This document shows positions 62,361 through 64,000 of a stretch of 64,000 nt of DNA, one piece after another. The stretch spans positions 1,335,501 to 1,399,500 of the forward strand of contig NZ_LR134318.1 of NCBI RefSeq assembly GCF_900636825.1. The letters run 5' to 3'. The notes below the pieces were generated by a model. It searched no databases, was not told where the DNA came from, and was given only the letters and a program-made list of their open reading frames with translations. Both the position numbers and the translations under genes were made by a program. Source of the stretch: Pseudomonas fluorescens. GTDB taxonomy: Bacteria > Pseudomonadota > Gammaproteobacteria > Pseudomonadales > Pseudomonadaceae. The stretch's first letter is position 1; each line of letters starts with the position of its first letter.

Positions 62361-63111
62361 ACTTTGCTTGCTCGCTGCATTGATCAGCCCGTTGGCCTGT
62401 GCCCAAGTGGTCAGTGTCGAAACCAATTCGCTGATGCGTCTGCCCACCAACGCCAGCACTTTGCAGTTGGAGAAACTGGAAGTCGCCGATTACGGCACGC
62501 TGCTGATTCCTTCCAACGTAACCGAGTTGAGCGTCGGCGAGCTGCGCCTCGGCCACGAAGCTCGCATTGCCATCGTTCCGGGGGAGAGGGCGCTGGACAT
62601 GAAAGTTGCCCACGCCGAGCTGAGCGACGGCAGCCAGATCACTGCGCGGGGTGCGCCGGGGACCTATGAAAAAGCGGCGCGGGCAGGGCGCAATCTGAAT
62701 CTGCAATTCAAGGCACTGAACGCGCCGCAGCTGCTGGTCGACGCCCGTGGCGGCACCGGGGCGCCGGGTTTTGTCGGTCTCGATGGCGGTAACGGTGAAG
62801 ACCCCGGCTGCACTTATGGTTCGGCCGGACATGGTTCTGATGGCAGTGACGGCAGCGACGGTCAACCCGGCGCACCGGGCGCGCTGGTACGCCTCGAAGT
62901 ACCCCGCGATTTTCCTGCCGAGCTGATCAAGGTCAACGTGGCTGGCGGTGCCGGTGGCCCGGCGGGTGTGGGTGGCAAGGCCGGGAAAGGCGGGAAGTCC
63001 AAGGGCTGCCTGGTGTATCGCGCCGATGGCGGCAAGAATGGCAAGGCCGGCGCTGATGGCCAGCCGGGGCCGGTGGGGGCGGCAGGGGCTGTGACTGTGC
63101 AGCGTCTTTAA
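62353..63111 (+). CDS. Secreted collagen-like repeat protein
   Basis: This 252-aa exported protein (signal MRKLCLLAALISPLACA) has a beta-rich N-terminal domain. From about residue 130 it has glycine-rich collagen-like stretches (GTGAPGFVGLDGG, GSDGSDGSDGQPGAPGA, GGAGGPAGVGGKAGKGGK, GADGQPGPVGAAGA) broken by a cysteine pair. The Gly-X-Y blocks are short. It could be a surface or matrix protein; no closer family recognised. I chose ATG 62353, since the longer frame lies within the DUF1145 gene. Confidence 0.8.
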   Translation: MRKLCLLAALISPLACAQVVSVETNSLMRLPTNASTLQLEKLEVADYGTLLIPSNVTELSVGELRLGHEARIAIVPGERALDMKVAHAELSDGSQITARGAPGTYEKAARAGRNLNLQFKALNAPQLLVDARGGTGAPGFVGLDGGNGEDPGCTYGSAGHGSDGSDGSDGQPGAPGALVRLEVPRDFPAELIKVNVAGGAGGPAGVGGKAGKGGKSKGCLVYRADGGKNGKAGADGQPGPVGAAGAVTVQRL

Positions 63112-63118
63112 AGGCAGA

Positions 63119-63302
63119 CCCTCATCGGAACGCCGCCCAGCCCTCTCCCAGAGGGAGAGGGGGCCGACCGAGGTGACTCAGGCTATCCATCGACCTGAAC
63201 AACCGTGTCGGTTATGGATTCAAAGCTAGTACTTCAGGTCAGCGTAACTCTGCAATATCCCCCATTCAGTCCCCTCTCCCTCCGGGAGAGGGCTAGGGTG
63301 AG
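63119..63302. repeat. Intergenic repeat pair of the CCCTCTCCC...GGGAGAGGG type
   Basis: Two hairpins, CCCTCTCCCAGAGGGAGAGGG (near 63142) and CCCTCTCCCTCCGGGAGAGGG (near 63270, followed by CTAGGGTGAGGGG), lie in inverted arrangement with CCCTCATCGG at the left. This common Pseudomonas intergenic repeat sits between convergent genes. Confidence 0.7.
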
Positions 63303-63326
63303 GGGCTCTTGATCTTTACCCCAACT

Positions 63327-63791
63327 TCAGAACATCGGCCGAGCCGCCGCAATCGCCACCAGCGCCAACCCGACAATCAGATTAAGCCCGACCACCCGGC
63401 GAATCCGCCCCAACACCGCCGCACCCGTCGGCCAGTCCTTCGCCTCAACTGCCTCGCGCAATTCCGGCAGCATCAACCCCTGAATGCGGATAAACAGCGC
63501 GGTCATCACCACATACAACCCGATCATGATCTGCACATACTTCGGTGCAGTTTCAAACCCGACCTGCTGCAAATGGAGCATGCCAACGCCGCTGATCGGC
63601 AACAGAATCACCGCGACCCAGACCCAACGAAAAAAACCTTGAAACACTTCCACCCACAAGGTCAGGCGGGCAGGGCCGTCGAGCGCCTTCATGGCTGCGG
63701 GGCGCAGGACCATCCAGGCGAAAAACATGCCGCCGACCCACACCAGAGCGGCGAGGACATGCAGCGGGTAAACGAGGCTAAAAGGTGTCAT
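63327..63791 (-). CDS. CopD family membrane protein
   Basis: This 154-aa membrane protein has four helices (LVYPLHVLAALVWVGGMFFA, WVWVAVILLPISGVGMLHLQ, and two at the end) with conserved His15, as in CopD/DUF2269-type copper-resistance-related domains. I chose ATG 63791 (MTPFSLVYPLHVL). Copper transport is a family-based guess only. Confidence 0.82.
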   Translation of the reverse strand: MTPFSLVYPLHVLAALVWVGGMFFAWMVLRPAAMKALDGPARLTLWVEVFQGFFRWVWVAVILLPISGVGMLHLQQVGFETAPKYVQIMIGLYVVMTALFIRIQGLMLPELREAVEAKDWPTGAAVLGRIRRVVGLNLIVGLALVAIAAARPMF

Positions 63792-63889
63792 TGGGTTACT
63801 CCGTTCTGCGCGGGATCGATTCGCGGGGTATGATAGCCGCCGAATCAAACCACTGAAAATTTATCCAGCGTTTTTGCGCCCGACACTCA

Positions 63890-64000
63890 ATGATCAGCAC
63901 TGAACTCAAAACCACGATCCAGGGCGCCTACTCGCGTTTTCTAGAGGCCAAGAGCCTCAAACCGCGCTACGGCCAGCGCCTGATGATCGCTGAAATTGCG
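63890..64000 (+). CDS. dinG: ATP-dependent DNA helicase DinG (3' truncated by window edge)
   Basis: The first 37 codons (MISTELKTTIQGAYSRFLEA...LKPRYGQRLMIAEIA) match the N-terminus of Pseudomonas DinG, an XPD-type superfamily 2 helicase with a 4Fe-4S cluster that resolves D-loops and R-loops. No LexA box is visible in the 98 bases upstream. Confidence 0.75.
   Translation, partial: MISTELKTTIQGAYSRFLEAKSLKPRYGQRLMIAEIA

Overview
The window is a stretch of a Pseudomonas chromosome of the fluorescens type. The evidence is the gene content and order (R-type tailocin next to cinA-recA-recX; a PA3611-like gene, DTW protein, erdR and dgkA; finR/fpr; acvB-mprF), high-GC coding style, and many intergenic GTAGGAGCTGCCG... 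/ GTGGGAGCGAGCTTGCTCGCG... REP doublets.

Layout. 1-7.5 kb: the distal half of an R-type tailocin (P2-like contractile tail: sheath, tube, frameshifted assembly chaperone, tape measure, gpU, gpX, gpD) and its lysis genes (GH19 endolysin, Rz with nested Rz1). 7.6-9.7 kb: cinA, SOS-controlled recA, recX. 10.05-16.55 kb: a ~6.5-kb integrated mobile element with distinct base and codon use and all genes on the + strand. 16.4-34.6 kb: housekeeping and regulatory genes (LOG family protein, DTW, erdR, dgkA, finR/fpr, trmO, rhlG with a nonsense codon, rimO, kup, acvB-mprF). 34.8-35.3 kb: two identical initiator tRNA genes in a 137-bp direct duplication. 35.4-43.9 kb: SOS-controlled dinB, a lipoprotein, proS, ampG, an alkyltransferase-like protein, a DUF481 protein, a cold-shock protein and dcd. 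44-55 kb: the four ligase-associated DNA-repair genes (pdeM, Lhr-like helicase, ligase, exonuclease), split by a basic amino-acid ABC transporter operon with a deacylase gene. 55-64 kb: quiP, a cysteine-hydrolase homologue, SEC-C proteins, two OmpA-like lipoproteins, a DUF1145/collagen-like pair, a CopD-like protein and the start of dinG.

The most interesting object is the 10.05-16.55 kb element. It has a tyrosine integrase, BRO-type and KilA-N-type regulators, a putative capsid-fold protein and several unknown small proteins. It also has two identical tandem promoters of the T7/T3 phage RNA-polymerase class followed by an AT-rich segment, which resembles the architecture of the T7 primary origin. 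I see no phage RNA polymerase, DNA polymerase, terminase or tail gene in it. I infer that it is a satellite (or a strongly reduced prophage) of a T7-like podophage. It is bounded by a 13-bp direct repeat. It carries the 3' end of a nadB gene at its right edge but sits inside a LOG-family gene, so the current LOG protein is a LOG-NadB chimera and the true LOG C-terminus is stranded on the other side at 9731-10060. This looks like off-target integration of an element whose normal site is nadB.

All product names come from reading the translated sequence and from family knowledge; no database search was run.
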